Below, in pieces: positions 16,848 to 24,735 of a stretch of DNA of 32,611 bases; position 1 is the first letter of the stretch; every line of letters starts with the position of its first letter. The DNA lies in contig JBPCKZ010000162.1 of NCBI GenBank assembly GCA_051003795.1, forward strand, positions 1 to 32,611, given 5' to 3'. The notes below the pieces were generated by a model, which was not told the origin of the DNA, ran no database searches, and saw only the letters and a program-made list of their open reading frames with translations. This DNA is from JALYXS01 sp051003795 (GTDB lineage Bacteria > Acidobacteriota > Terriglobia > Bryobacterales > Bryobacteraceae). The translations under genes were made by a program, and so were the position numbers.

Positions 16848-18167
16848 ATGAGAGCCCAATGTCTAAGGCGGCTTCCAGCCGCTTCTTGGTTCAGCCTCGC
16901 CGCCTTAATGGCAGCGTTGACGACAGTGCCAACAGCCGGCGCGCAAACGAAAGCAACGACCGGCGGTCAGGTAACGTTCGCCAAAGATGTCGCCCCAATT
17001 TTCCAGCGAGCGTGCCAAAAATGCCATCGACCGGACAATATCGCCCCGATGTCGCTTCTGACTTACAAGGACGCCCGGCCCTGGGCTCGCTCCATCAAAG
17101 AGGCCGTAGTCCTGCGCAATATGCCGCCGTGGTTCATTGACCGGAACGTCGGAATCCGTCACTTCAAGGACGATCCATCGCTGACCGACAAGGAGATTGC
17201 GACGATCGCGTCATGGGTGGACAGTGGAGCGCCCGAAGGAAATCGGGGCGATATGCCACCGCCGCTTCAGTTCGACGACGCCGATAGATGGCACATCGGG
17301 AAACCGGATTTAATCGTGCCATCCCCCGTGGCGTTCACGGTGAAGGCGAACAACGCCGACTGGTTCGGTAATCTCGTCTCTGACTCGGGGCTGACGGAAG
17401 ACCGGTATATCAAGGCCGTCGAGACAAAACCTTCCCCAGGAGGCGGTATACGCGTTGTCCACCACGTAGTGACCAGCATGATCGATGAAGATGGCGTTTC
17501 GGAAGCGGGAACGTTGAATGAGTACGCGGTGGGCAAGAACGGCGATATCTACCCTGAAGGCTCCGGCAAACTAATAAAGGCGGGCGCGCGGATTCAGTTC
17601 AATGTGCATTACCACTCCGTCGGCCAACAGATCACGGATCAAACGAGTATTGGATTCGTGTTCTACCCCAAAGGCTACGTGCCGGAGCACCAGGTGATGA
17701 CCGTGCAGGTGGGTACTTCGGATCTGGACATTCCGGCCGGTGAGGACAACGTCCGCTCGGATGCCTACTTCAAGATGGAGAAGCCAGCGCGTCTAACAGG
17801 GTTTCAACCCCACATGCACAATCGCGGCAAGGCAGAGTGCGTGGAGGCCATTTACCCGAACATGAGAGTGGAGCAACTCAATTGCGTGAACCGGTTCAAC
17901 TTCGGGTGGCAAATCGTATACAACTATGCTGACGACGTCACCCCGCTGCTGCCCGCGGGCACAATCCTCCACGTCATCGATTGGCATGACAACTCGACGC
18001 GGAATCCGTGGAACCCGGATGCCAAGAATTGGGTCGGCTATGGAGAGCGAACCAACGACGAGATGTCCAAGGCTTGGGTGAATTTTTACTATCTTACCGA
18101 CGAAGAGTTCAAGACGGCGGTAGCGGCCCGGAATGCAAAGCAACCGATACTGACAAGCCGCCAATAG
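16848..18167 (+). CDS. Exported cytochrome c / type II copper monooxygenase-like fusion protein
   Basis: The 439-residue protein has a signal peptide ending near AGAQ (residue 33). A haem c domain has CQKCH at 56-60, and a possible axial Met is at 92 in RNMPPW. The rest resembles the two-domain copper core of peptidylglycine/dopamine-type monooxygenases. A His-His pair is at 205-206 (VVHHVV), His254 lies in FNVHYHS, His-Met-His is at 322-324 in GFQPHMHNRG, and Met406 lies in NDEMSKAW. These align by order and spacing with the CuH and CuM ligands of the eukaryotic enzymes. The function is likely a periplasmic copper-dependent oxidation with the haem feeding electrons, but the substrate is unknown. 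The start is fixed by GGGAGG seven bases upstream of the ATG. Confidence 0.82.
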   Translation: MRAQCLRRLPAASWFSLAALMAALTTVPTAGAQTKATTGGQVTFAKDVAPIFQRACQKCHRPDNIAPMSLLTYKDARPWARSIKEAVVLRNMPPWFIDRNVGIRHFKDDPSLTDKEIATIASWVDSGAPEGNRGDMPPPLQFDDADRWHIGKPDLIVPSPVAFTVKANNADWFGNLVSDSGLTEDRYIKAVETKPSPGGGIRVVHHVVTSMIDEDGVSEAGTLNEYAVGKNGDIYPEGSGKLIKAGARIQFNVHYHSVGQQITDQTSIGFVFYPKGYVPEHQVMTVQVGTSDLDIPAGEDNVRSDAYFKMEKPARLTGFQPHMHNRGKAECVEAIYPNMRVEQLNCVNRFNFGWQIVYNYADDVTPLLPAGTILHVIDWHDNSTRNPWNPDAKNWVGYGERTNDEMSKAWVNFYYLTDEEFKTAVAARNAKQPILTSRQ

Positions 18168-18183
18168 GCTTGCGACCAATTTC

Positions 18184-19131
18184 ATGGCGATTTGTTATAC
18201 GCGGACCTTGTCTGCGTTCGCATTGACCTTTGTCCTGACTTCCCCGACCGCGCGTTTGGCTGCCCAAATCAGGTACTCATCGGGTCAGGATGTGGTTCCC
18301 GTTTTCGAAGGATGGGAGCGGAACTCCGATAGGAGTTTCAATATGGTGTTTGGTTATATGAATCGGAATTATGAGGAGGAGGTTGAGATTCCGATCGGTC
18401 CTGGTAACGCGTTAGAGCCCGGGGGCGTGGACCAGGGCCAGCCGGCGCATTTTTATCCGAGACGTCAGGAGTTCGTTTTCAAAGTAAGAGTTCCCGCGGA
18501 TTGGGGAGATAAGGAGTTGGCGTGGACGCTTATCTCGCGCGGCAAGACCGAGAAGGCCTACGGCTCTCTGATGCCGATTTGGGAGCTCGGCACCCTGGTG
18601 TATCTCGAAAATCGGAGGGGTGCAGGCGCTCTGACTTACCCTGAAGAGCCGAATCAACCGCCGTCCATCGAGATGGTAGGCTCGACACTGCCAACGATTG
18701 CCGGCGGAGAGCCGCTTACATTGTCAGTCGAAGTTACGGATGACGGCTACCCAACGCCCCGTGCCCGTCAGACCAGGGTAGCAACGCTTTTGCGGGAAGG
18801 AGGCCGCGACAGCGCCGCAAACGGTCCGAAACTGCAGAGCCCGATCACGCAGGCGGTCGTGAAGCTGGACCCCGGAGTTAGACTCGGCGTTACATGGGTT
18901 GTTTATCGCGGCGGACCGGGAACGGTAACCTTCGCGCCGATGAGGGTCCCCGTGGTGAGTTCCGGGCCTCCAGGGTCCGCCGTAGCGTCGGGGCCGCTCA
19001 CTGGTAAGGCGACCACCAAAGTGACCTTCAGCCAGCCAGGCGCATACCGGTTGCGGGCCTACGCCGATGATGGCGTCCTCCTCACTCCTCTCGATGTCAC
19101 CGTGACCGTGACGGCGGCCGCGCAACGTTAG
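18184..19131 (+). CDS. Secreted protein of unknown function
   Basis: The 315-residue protein begins with a probable signal peptide (MAICYTRTLSAFALTFVLTS) with likely cleavage near LAAQ at residue 28. The mature part is predicted mainly beta, with motifs VFEGWERNSDRSFNMVFGYMNRNYEEE and PNQPPSIEMVG, and a C-terminal Ig/PKD-like segment (KVTFSQPGAYRLRAYADDG). I do not recognise a named family. It starts 16 bases after the haem/copper protein stop, without a clear Shine-Dalgarno, so it is probably translated by coupling from that gene. A role as a periplasmic or outer-membrane partner of the oxidase is plausible but unproven. There are no cysteines in CxxC pairs or obvious metal sites. Confidence 0.75.
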   Translation: MAICYTRTLSAFALTFVLTSPTARLAAQIRYSSGQDVVPVFEGWERNSDRSFNMVFGYMNRNYEEEVEIPIGPGNALEPGGVDQGQPAHFYPRRQEFVFKVRVPADWGDKELAWTLISRGKTEKAYGSLMPIWELGTLVYLENRRGAGALTYPEEPNQPPSIEMVGSTLPTIAGGEPLTLSVEVTDDGYPTPRARQTRVATLLREGGRDSAANGPKLQSPITQAVVKLDPGVRLGVTWVVYRGGPGTVTFAPMRVPVVSSGPPGSAVASGPLTGKATTKVTFSQPGAYRLRAYADDGVLLTPLDVTVTVTAAAQR

Positions 19132-19132
19132 A

Positions 19133-19606
19133 TTGGGAACGAGATCGGATTTTATGCGGGAGGCTTTGGACCTGGCGAGGACGGCCGGGGACGAGGGGGA
19201 AGTCCCCGTCGGCGCGATTGTGGTTTGGGACGGCGTGGTAATTGGCCGCGGGCGCAACTCGCCGATTTCGTTGAACGACCCCACGGCGCACGCCGAGATG
19301 CTGGCCATTCGCGAGGCGGCGAAAGCGTTATCGAACTATCGATTGGAGTCCGCGGTTCTGTATTCGACTCTCGAACCCTGCGTAATGTGCGCCGGAGCGC
19401 TGGTGGCGGCGCGAATCGGGACATTGATCTTCGGCACGCGCGACCTGCGATTCGGCGGCGTGCGGAGTAAATTCCGGCTGGCGGATTCCGAGATCTTGAA
19501 TCATCGCGTCGAGATTGTGGAAGGCGTTCTGGCGTTTGAATGTTCGGAACTGCTGAAGCGGTTTTTCACTCTTCTTCGACCAGATGCGCGGCGGCCTTAT
19601 CCATGA
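19133..19606 (+). CDS. tadA: tRNA adenosine(34) deaminase TadA
   Basis: TadA converts adenosine 34 of tRNA-Arg(ACG) to inosine. The 157-residue protein has the zinc site HAE at 53-55 and PCVMC at 82-86. The catalytic glutamate is Glu55, and DEGEVPVGAIVV near the N-terminus is typical. A TTG at 19133 was preferred to the ATG at 19154, because the latter would remove conserved N-terminal residues before MREALDLA; neither has a strong ribosome-binding site. The last codons and the stop lie inside a 121-bp direct repeat derived from the convergent pgl gene. The C-terminal tail LLRPDARRPYP is therefore encoded antisense to the pgl 3' end. This overlap probably predates the insertion next door. Confidence 0.9.
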   Translation: MGTRSDFMREALDLARTAGDEGEVPVGAIVVWDGVVIGRGRNSPISLNDPTAHAEMLAIREAAKALSNYRLESAVLYSTLEPCVMCAGALVAARIGTLIFGTRDLRFGGVRSKFRLADSEILNHRVEIVEGVLAFECSELLKRFFTLLRPDARRPYP

Positions 19607-19688
19607 ACCAGGCCACGCGGCGGCCGTGATGCGTGACCATCTGCGCGGGGAGCCGCATGGGATCGTACTCGTCCTCGAATACGGCGCG
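19568..19688. repeat. 121-bp direct repeat, left copy (displaced pgl 3' end)
   Basis: This 121-bp segment is identical, base for base as read, to 21420-21540. Read on the minus strand, it encodes the last 40 codons of pgl, cut off from the rest of the gene. The bases just outside differ: C at 19567 against T at 21419, and ATCTTC after 19688 against TACCGG after 21540. The pgl stop in this copy is TGA, whereas in the right copy it is TAA. The pair brackets a 1731-bp insertion. This copy remains joined to tadA, so it probably marks the original tadA-pgl junction. Confidence 0.95.
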
Positions 19689-19709
19689 ATCTTCGCGGCA
19701 GGCTTTTTT
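19685..19709 (+). terminator. Possible intrinsic terminator after tadA / left element boundary
   Basis: A short perfect stem CGCGA-TCT-TCGCG (19685-19697) is followed, after GCAGGC, by a run of six T (19704-19709). On the plus strand it could terminate tadA transcription. The gap between stem and T-run is long for an intrinsic terminator and the stem is short, so this is only a candidate. It straddles the left edge of the inserted segment. Confidence 0.3.
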
Positions 19710-19715
19710 GGGTTT

Positions 19716-20339
19716 TCAGCTGAGTTTGTTTGTCAGGTGGCTTGGCAGCCATCCCACGATCACGTGTTCATATTGCCCATCCCAGGTGAAATATATTCTC
19801 AAGCACTTTCGGCGATCCCGACTGTTGCCTTTCGCGAGATGCTCACTTAAGAAGATACGGCGTTCTGGATAGAGAGGATGGTTGATGAAATATTCGTCTT
19901 CATGCTGTCCCGCTCTTGCGAGTGTTATTGCACCTTCTTCCCGCACCCCAAGTTCTTGGAGCTTATGATCCCAAGGTTCACGACCGCCGGAATGCTTCAT
20001 GACCCAGTACTCGTTTGAAAGCGCCAGAAGACTCTTGTACACCAGTTTCGGATCGCTGTAATCCGACTTCGCCGCCGCCGAAAATGCTCGCGGAGCGAAC
20101 ACCACCCGGCCGGCCAATTGCCGCGACCACTCTTCCAGATCTTCCAACGAATCTGGAGTCGGAACTTGCGGCTGTGGTTTGCCCTCCTTTATAGCTTGGA
20201 GAAGAGTTTCGGTGCGCGCGCGCAGGTTGGAAACTTCACGTCGCAATTCTTCGTTTGCTTGCTCATACCTCTCACATTCTTGTCGACAAAAATCCGCCCA
20301 CGTCTTGTTCTCATCTGCGTCCTTCTGCAATGCCTCCAA
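19716..20339 (-). CDS. Unrecognised protein, coiled coil plus C-terminal alpha/beta domain; likely 3' half of a split gene
   Basis: The 207-residue frame begins at a TTG (20339) without a usable Shine-Dalgarno. Residues 5-55 are a strongly charged heptad-like helix (CRQECERYEQANEELRREV). A proline-rich linker (GKPQPQVPTPDS) is followed by a folded domain containing LYPERRIFLSEHL and ending RIYFTWD...VIVGWLPSHL. I do not know a named family. The same frame stays open upstream of the TTG for 23 more codons back to a TAA, with no standard start codon. It overlaps the end of the preceding ORF in the -1 frame across a run of five A. It may therefore be the C-terminal half of one longer protein rather than an independent gene. 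Confidence 0.6.
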   Translation of the reverse strand: MEALQKDADENKTWADFCRQECERYEQANEELRREVSNLRARTETLLQAIKEGKPQPQVPTPDSLEDLEEWSRQLAGRVVFAPRAFSAAAKSDYSDPKLVYKSLLALSNEYWVMKHSGGREPWDHKLQELGVREEGAITLARAGQHEDEYFINHPLYPERRIFLSEHLAKGNSRDRRKCLRIYFTWDGQYEHVIVGWLPSHLTNKLS

Positions 20340-20344
20340 AGTCG

Positions 20345-21355
20345 CTAAATCATTTTTGTCGGTGACTTTGCCCGAAGATTGTGTGATTTCAGATATCGGT
20401 AGAGGAGGTTAACTCCGCCGTCCAGCGGTGTGCGGCTTGCGGCCTGAAAAGCCTTTTCTTTTAGAAATTCGCAGAACGCATTCTCACCGCGTAGCGTTTC
20501 TGTACTGAGCACTCCGTTGTATTCCCAGCTCACAATATCGGGAACTTGAACGAGCGGATGGTGAAATGGATTGTCTTTCGCCAAATCGATTCCAGGTCGA
20601 AATGTGCGCACGGAGCCCCCGAACGCGGACCAGAGCTTGCCAACGCGACTCGTCCACGCGTAACCAAGTTCTCGGGGCATAGCAACCACGAAGCAGCCGA
20701 GAAGATTCTCCGCCAAGCGTTCCGGATGCAGCACGAACCCATCGACTTTGAACGCCCATTTATCTGCCGCCTCGGTCAGTAGCGTGATCGGCAGCGAGCG
20801 AAGCGGGTCGGTTAGCGCGAGTTGAAACGCATCGAGGTCGCTCTCATTCCTTAGAAACCACGGTTTCCCGTTGATCGCAAGCGAGGATTGGAGACCGACG
20901 CAGTCCGCCAGAGCACGGACGAAACCAGGCGTCGTGGGCAGTATCGGGTCCGGCACTGAGGCGGAGGTTGTGCACAATAACCTGGTTATGAACAAGACGT
21001 CCTTACCAGTGCGGCGTAGCGCAACGTCCGCAGTCCAGTTGCGAGTGGGAACCCGATCATCGTTGTGCTCCATGCGCCCGGCCCAGCAATCAAGGTCCGG
21101 TGCCGAAACCGCACCGTAAAGCTGGCCCGGATAGGCTATTTCGAATCCATCGCCATCGAAGGACCGGAGCGGAAGTTTTCGGTTCAGTTCCTTCTGTGTC
21201 CGGCGCTGAATCCAGAGTAGGCACTGCCGGCGTGCCGCCTGAAAGCGCCCGAATACGTCGGCATATTTCTGGGGATCGAGACGACATGAAAGCTGATACG
21301 TACACTCAACGGAGGGCGAGGCTGGGATCAGTTTGCGGACGGTTGCGCTCTGCAT
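20345..21355 (-). CDS. Unrecognised 336-residue protein in the inserted element; likely 5' half of a split gene
   Basis: The product begins MQSATVRKLIPASPSVE. It appears globular, without signal peptide or transmembrane helices. Noticeable segments are WAGRMEHNDDRVPTRNWTAD, LPTTPGFVRALADCVGL, a central hydrophobic strand (LLGCFVVAMPREL) and SVRTFRPGIDLAKDNPFHHP. I do not recognise catalytic motifs. The pattern is reminiscent of long uncharacterised proteins I associate with accessory regions, but I cannot name the family. The frame ends SPTKMI-stop; five bases later the second ORF starts in the -1 frame. One extra A in the A5 tract would fuse both into a protein of about 546 residues. Confidence 0.65.
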   Translation of the reverse strand: MQSATVRKLIPASPSVECTYQLSCRLDPQKYADVFGRFQAARRQCLLWIQRRTQKELNRKLPLRSFDGDGFEIAYPGQLYGAVSAPDLDCWAGRMEHNDDRVPTRNWTADVALRRTGKDVLFITRLLCTTSASVPDPILPTTPGFVRALADCVGLQSSLAINGKPWFLRNESDLDAFQLALTDPLRSLPITLLTEAADKWAFKVDGFVLHPERLAENLLGCFVVAMPRELGYAWTSRVGKLWSAFGGSVRTFRPGIDLAKDNPFHHPLVQVPDIVSWEYNGVLSTETLRGENAFCEFLKEKAFQAASRTPLDGGVNLLYRYLKSHNLRAKSPTKMI

Positions 21356-21417
21356 GGTTACAAACTAAGAGCAAAGGTGGGGAAGATTTTCTCAGTAGTG
21401 CTATCAGAACAAGACCG

Positions 21418-22149
21418 TTACTCTTCTTCGACCAGATGCGCGGCGGCCTTATCCATGAACCAGGCCACGCGGCGGCCGTGATGCGTGACCATCTGCGCGG
21501 GGAGCCGCATGGGATCGTACTCGTCCTCGAATACGGCGCGTACCGGCTCGGCCTTGTCGGCGCCCGCGACCAGGAACACGGTGTGCTTGGCGGCCAGCAG
21601 CACGCCGGGCAGCAGAGTCACGCGCCACGGCGGCGGCTTCGGCGTATGAACGGCCGCCGCGATCCCGCGACGATCGTCGATCAGCGGCTCGCCCGGAAAT
21701 AGACTGGCGGTGTGCGCGTCCGGCCCCATTCCCTGCAGCACGACATCGAAGTGCGGCAGCGCTCCATCTTCCAACGCGAAAAACTCGGCGATGTCGGCCG
21801 CGTATTGTTCCGCCGCGCGCTCGGGCGCCAGTTCGCCGTGAATGCGATGCACCTGGGCGCGCGGAATATGCAGCGGCTTGATCAGCGTATCTTCGGCGAG
21901 CTTGTAATTGCTTGCGGGATCGGCGGGAGGCACGGCGCGTTCATCGACCCAGAAAAGATGCACCCGGCCCCAATTGAATTTGGCGCGGGCCATTTGCTCG
22001 AACAGCAGCTTCGGCGTCGAGCCGCCGGAGAGTGCCATCGCGGCCGCGTCCTGCCCGGCAAGCGTCTCTTCGAGCAGCCCGAGCACGTGATGCGAGCACG
22101 CCTCGGCGGCTGCCGCGGCATCGGGATACGTGTGCCACCGGACGCTCAT
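21418..22149 (-). CDS. pgl: 6-phosphogluconolactonase
   Basis: This enzyme hydrolyses 6-phosphoglucono-lactone to 6-phosphogluconate, the second step of the oxidative pentose phosphate pathway. The 243-residue product has the DevB/SOL family motifs ALSGGSTPKLLFE (39-51), WVDERAVPPADPASNY (67-82) and GMGPDAHTASLFPG (140-153). It is full length and in frame. Its last 40 codons lie in the right copy of the 121-bp repeat, and the stop is TAA instead of the TGA kept in the left copy. The gene starts seven bases after the opcA stop, in a zwf-opcA-pgl operon that supplies the pathway genes in reaction order. Confidence 0.96.
   Translation of the reverse strand: MSVRWHTYPDAAAAAEACSHHVLGLLEETLAGQDAAAMALSGGSTPKLLFEQMARAKFNWGRVHLFWVDERAVPPADPASNYKLAEDTLIKPLHIPRAQVHRIHGELAPERAAEQYAADIAEFFALEDGALPHFDVVLQGMGPDAHTASLFPGEPLIDDRRGIAAAVHTPKPPPWRVTLLPGVLLAAKHTVFLVAGADKAEPVRAVFEDEYDPMRLPAQMVTHHGRRVAWFMDKAAAHLVEEE
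21420..21540. repeat. 121-bp direct repeat, right copy (functional pgl 3' end)
   Basis: This copy is identical to 19568-19688 (offset 1852 bp) and forms the actual 3' end of pgl. If the insertion came in with its own copy, this is the imported one. The differing stop codon (TAA here, TGA in the left copy) lies right at the repeat edge. Confidence 0.95.
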
Positions 22150-22156
22150 GGCGCGC

Positions 22157-23143
22157 TCATAAAAGCTGCACCGCGCGCGCCAAGGCCGCCTCGAAAACCG
22201 GATCGCGGCCGGGTATCGAGAGTTCTTCGCGCAGAAGCGTGTAATCCGAGGGCGCCGCGAATACCGCGTGCGTCACCAGATCGTTCACGCGCACTTCGAC
22301 GTTCGACCCCTCTTCGGCATGGAACGCCACGGTGCAACCCTCCGCATCGTCGCTCTCTAATGCGATGGACGCGCGGCCCGCCTCGCCCCACTCCAGCGTT
22401 GCGGCGCAGCCCGCTTTTTCCAGGCTGTCGAGCAGCCACGCCGCTAGATAATATGTCCCGCTAGAACGCTCGTGAGCCACCCGCAGGCGCCGCACGCGTC
22501 CAAGTCCCGCGAGATAGCGGCGATTTTCGAAGATCTGCGCGACCAGCTCGCGCCAGCGGGTCACGCGCGTCCATGCGAGATCGGCAATCAACCGGCCATA
22601 CTTCATGAATTCCGCGATTTCCCGGATCATCGGAACGCTGTCCGGGAATGCGGCGCTATCGACGATGGTTTTTTGCGCGATCTCCGCGATTCGCGGAAAA
22701 CCGGGCAAGCGGAACAGGCGCGCGCTGCGGCACCAGAGAATTACGGGCAAATCCGGAACGGTCAGCGGAAGCACCACGCCCGCCAGATCCGAAAGACTCG
22801 CATCGGACGCGGTGATTTCAATCTGCTCGCAGCAAATTTGCTTGCGTTGGCCGAAGGGCATCCAACACTGCGCCAGCACGCGCGCCGAAAGCACCGGTTC
22901 GCTCGTTTCGCGCAGCCGGATCACGATGGCGCGGCTGGGATGCTCGTGCATTAATTCGGCCAGGGTCTCGGAAACTCCGGCGGGGTCTTCGGTTTCGTCG
23001 ACCACGGCGATCAGGGTCATCGCGCACGCGCGCAGAACCCCGGCCGCTTCTCCTTCGGCCGGCTGTTTCGCGAGCGACACCCAGAGGTCGGAGAGCTCGT
23101 GGAGAATCGTTTCCGGTTGAATCGTCGGAGCCGCCGGGGTCAT
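22157..23143 (-). CDS. opcA: Glucose-6-phosphate dehydrogenase assembly protein OpcA
   Basis: OpcA is an allosteric activator or assembly factor of glucose-6-phosphate dehydrogenase, best known in cyanobacteria and actinobacteria. The 328-residue protein shows the conserved core PLTVPDLPVILWCRS and the segment WTRVTRWRELVAQIFE, both hallmarks of the family. I chose the ATG at 23143: it overlaps the zwf stop by four bases (ATGA) and has a GGAGG Shine-Dalgarno eight bases upstream. An in-frame GTG four codons earlier would destroy this spacing. The position between zwf and pgl is the typical arrangement and supports the call. Confidence 0.92.
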   Translation of the reverse strand: MTPAAPTIQPETILHELSDLWVSLAKQPAEGEAAGVLRACAMTLIAVVDETEDPAGVSETLAELMHEHPSRAIVIRLRETSEPVLSARVLAQCWMPFGQRKQICCEQIEITASDASLSDLAGVVLPLTVPDLPVILWCRSARLFRLPGFPRIAEIAQKTIVDSAAFPDSVPMIREIAEFMKYGRLIADLAWTRVTRWRELVAQIFENRRYLAGLGRVRRLRVAHERSSGTYYLAAWLLDSLEKAGCAATLEWGEAGRASIALESDDAEGCTVAFHAEEGSNVEVRVNDLVTHAVFAAPSDYTLLREELSIPGRDPVFEAALARAVQLL

Positions 23144-24687
23144 GGCTTCCTCCACGCGTGGCCGCGACTCGCGAGCATTTCATCCGAGGCAACCGGTCCC
23201 CAACTTCCGGCGGGATAGTTCGGAAAATCGAACTTCTTATCGTGCCAGGCTTGCATGATCGGCTCGACCACGGCCCAGCTCGCTTCCACCATGTCCTGCC
23301 GCGTGTACAGCGTGGCGTCGCCGATAATCGCGTCGAGCAGCAGCGTTTCATACGCGGATGGCGAACGCTCGCCAAAGCTCGAGCCGTAATTGAAATCCAT
23401 CGAAACCGGCCGCAGCATCATTCCCGCGCCGGGCCGCTTCGAGGAAAACTTCAGCGAGATTCCCTGCTCCGGCTGAATGCGCAGGATCAGAAGATTCGGC
23501 GGCTCCGGATTTTCCGCGTCGATTCCCGCGCGTCCTCCGCCGTTATCGCCGAAAATGGCGTGCGGCGCGGACTTGAACTCGATCGCGATTTCACTCACGC
23601 GCTTCGGCAATTCCTTCCCGCTGCGGATATAAAACGGTACGCCCGCCCAGCGCCAGTTATCGACGAAGAAGGTCGCCGCCGCATACGTATCGGTTTGCGA
23701 TTGGGGATCGACACCCTTCTCCTGACGAAAGCCGGGCACCTCTTTTCCGCCAATGCGGGCGGGTCCGTACTGACCGGGTACCGAATTTTGCATGGCTTCG
23801 CCGGGCTTCATGATGCGGATGGAACGCAGCAGCTTCGAACGCTCGTCGCGCACGGAGTTAGGTTGAAAACTGGCGCTCGGCTCCATTGCGACGGTCGCCA
23901 TCACCTGCAACAGATGATTCTGGATCATGTCCCGCAGCGCGCCCGCTTCTTGATAATAAGCGCCGCGCCCTTCGACGCCGATCGACTCAGCGGCCGTGAT
24001 ATGCACGTGGTCGATGTAGTTGTGGTTCCACAATGGCTCGAAGATTCCGTTGCCGAAACGGAACGCCAAAATGTTCTGAACGGTTTCCTTTCCGAGATAG
24101 TGGTCGATGCGATAGACCTCCGATTCGGTGAAATATTCATGCAACTCGTCGCTTAACTTGCGGGCGCTCGCGAGGTCGGTTCCGAAGGGTTTTTCGACTA
24201 CGAGCCGCCGCCACCCATTACCTTTGGCCAAGCCGGCTTTGCCGATACCGAGAGCCGCCGGGGCGTACTGGCTGGGCTGGGTTGATAGGTAGAACAGAAC
24301 GTTGCCGCCGGTGCTGCGGTGTTTTTCGATTTCATCCAGGCGCTTGGCAAGCTCGGTGTAGCACTTCTCGGCCGCAACGTCGCCCGCCATGTAAAAGAGG
24401 CTCTGAGCGAAGCCGGTCCAGACGTCCGCGTCAAATGCGGCATCTTCGAGATATTTGGCGACGGATTCGCGCATCTTGTCGCGGAACTGATCGTCGGTCA
24501 TGGGAGTGCGCGAGATTCCGAGGACCGCGAAGCCGGGTGCCACGCGATGTTCATAGGCGAGGCGGTAAAGCGCCGGAATTAGCTTGCGCTTGGTGAGATC
24601 GCCATTCGCGCCGAAGATGACCATGGCGCATTCGGGCATTTTGCGCTCGAACCGTAGCGGATCCTGAAACGGATTTTCGAGCGGCAT
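23140..24687 (-). CDS. zwf: Glucose-6-phosphate 1-dehydrogenase
   Basis: Zwf oxidises glucose 6-phosphate to 6-phosphogluconolactone with NADP+, the entry step of the oxidative pentose phosphate pathway. The 515-residue enzyme has the nucleotide-binding motif FGANGDLTKRKLIPAL at 25-40, VEKPFGTD at 164-171 and the substrate-binding active-site motif RIDHYLGK at 193-200. The length is typical. It is the first gene of the operon with opcA and pgl. The 48 bases before it separate it from the divergent threonine aldolase-like gene and must hold both promoters; no convincing boxes were seen. Confidence 0.97.
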   Translation of the reverse strand: MPLENPFQDPLRFERKMPECAMVIFGANGDLTKRKLIPALYRLAYEHRVAPGFAVLGISRTPMTDDQFRDKMRESVAKYLEDAAFDADVWTGFAQSLFYMAGDVAAEKCYTELAKRLDEIEKHRSTGGNVLFYLSTQPSQYAPAALGIGKAGLAKGNGWRRLVVEKPFGTDLASARKLSDELHEYFTESEVYRIDHYLGKETVQNILAFRFGNGIFEPLWNHNYIDHVHITAAESIGVEGRGAYYQEAGALRDMIQNHLLQVMATVAMEPSASFQPNSVRDERSKLLRSIRIMKPGEAMQNSVPGQYGPARIGGKEVPGFRQEKGVDPQSQTDTYAAATFFVDNWRWAGVPFYIRSGKELPKRVSEIAIEFKSAPHAIFGDNGGGRAGIDAENPEPPNLLILRIQPEQGISLKFSSKRPGAGMMLRPVSMDFNYGSSFGERSPSAYETLLLDAIIGDATLYTRQDMVEASWAVVEPIMQAWHDKKFDFPNYPAGSWGPVASDEMLASRGHAWRKP

Positions 24688-24735
24688 GAGTTACAAAATA
24701 CCACGCCGGGCCTGTCGCTCACGGAGCTTTACGCT

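Larger units (their letters stand above)
19689..21419. mobile_element. Putative inserted element at the 3' end of pgl, flanked by 121-bp direct repeats
   Basis: The segment between the two 121-bp repeats carries only two minus-strand ORFs (19716-20339 and 20345-21355) and no recognisable integrase or transposase. It has visibly lower GC by eye than the neighbouring pgl-opcA-zwf genes. Full-length pgl lies on the right, completed by the right repeat copy, while an orphan pgl 3' end remains on the left. Site-specific elements produce this outcome when they integrate at a gene's 3' end and carry a replacement end. Alternatives are a duplication through recombination or loss of the integrase after insertion. 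The repeat identity suggests the event is recent. The region 21356-21419 has no gene and may hold the promoter of the ORFs. Confidence 0.65.
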
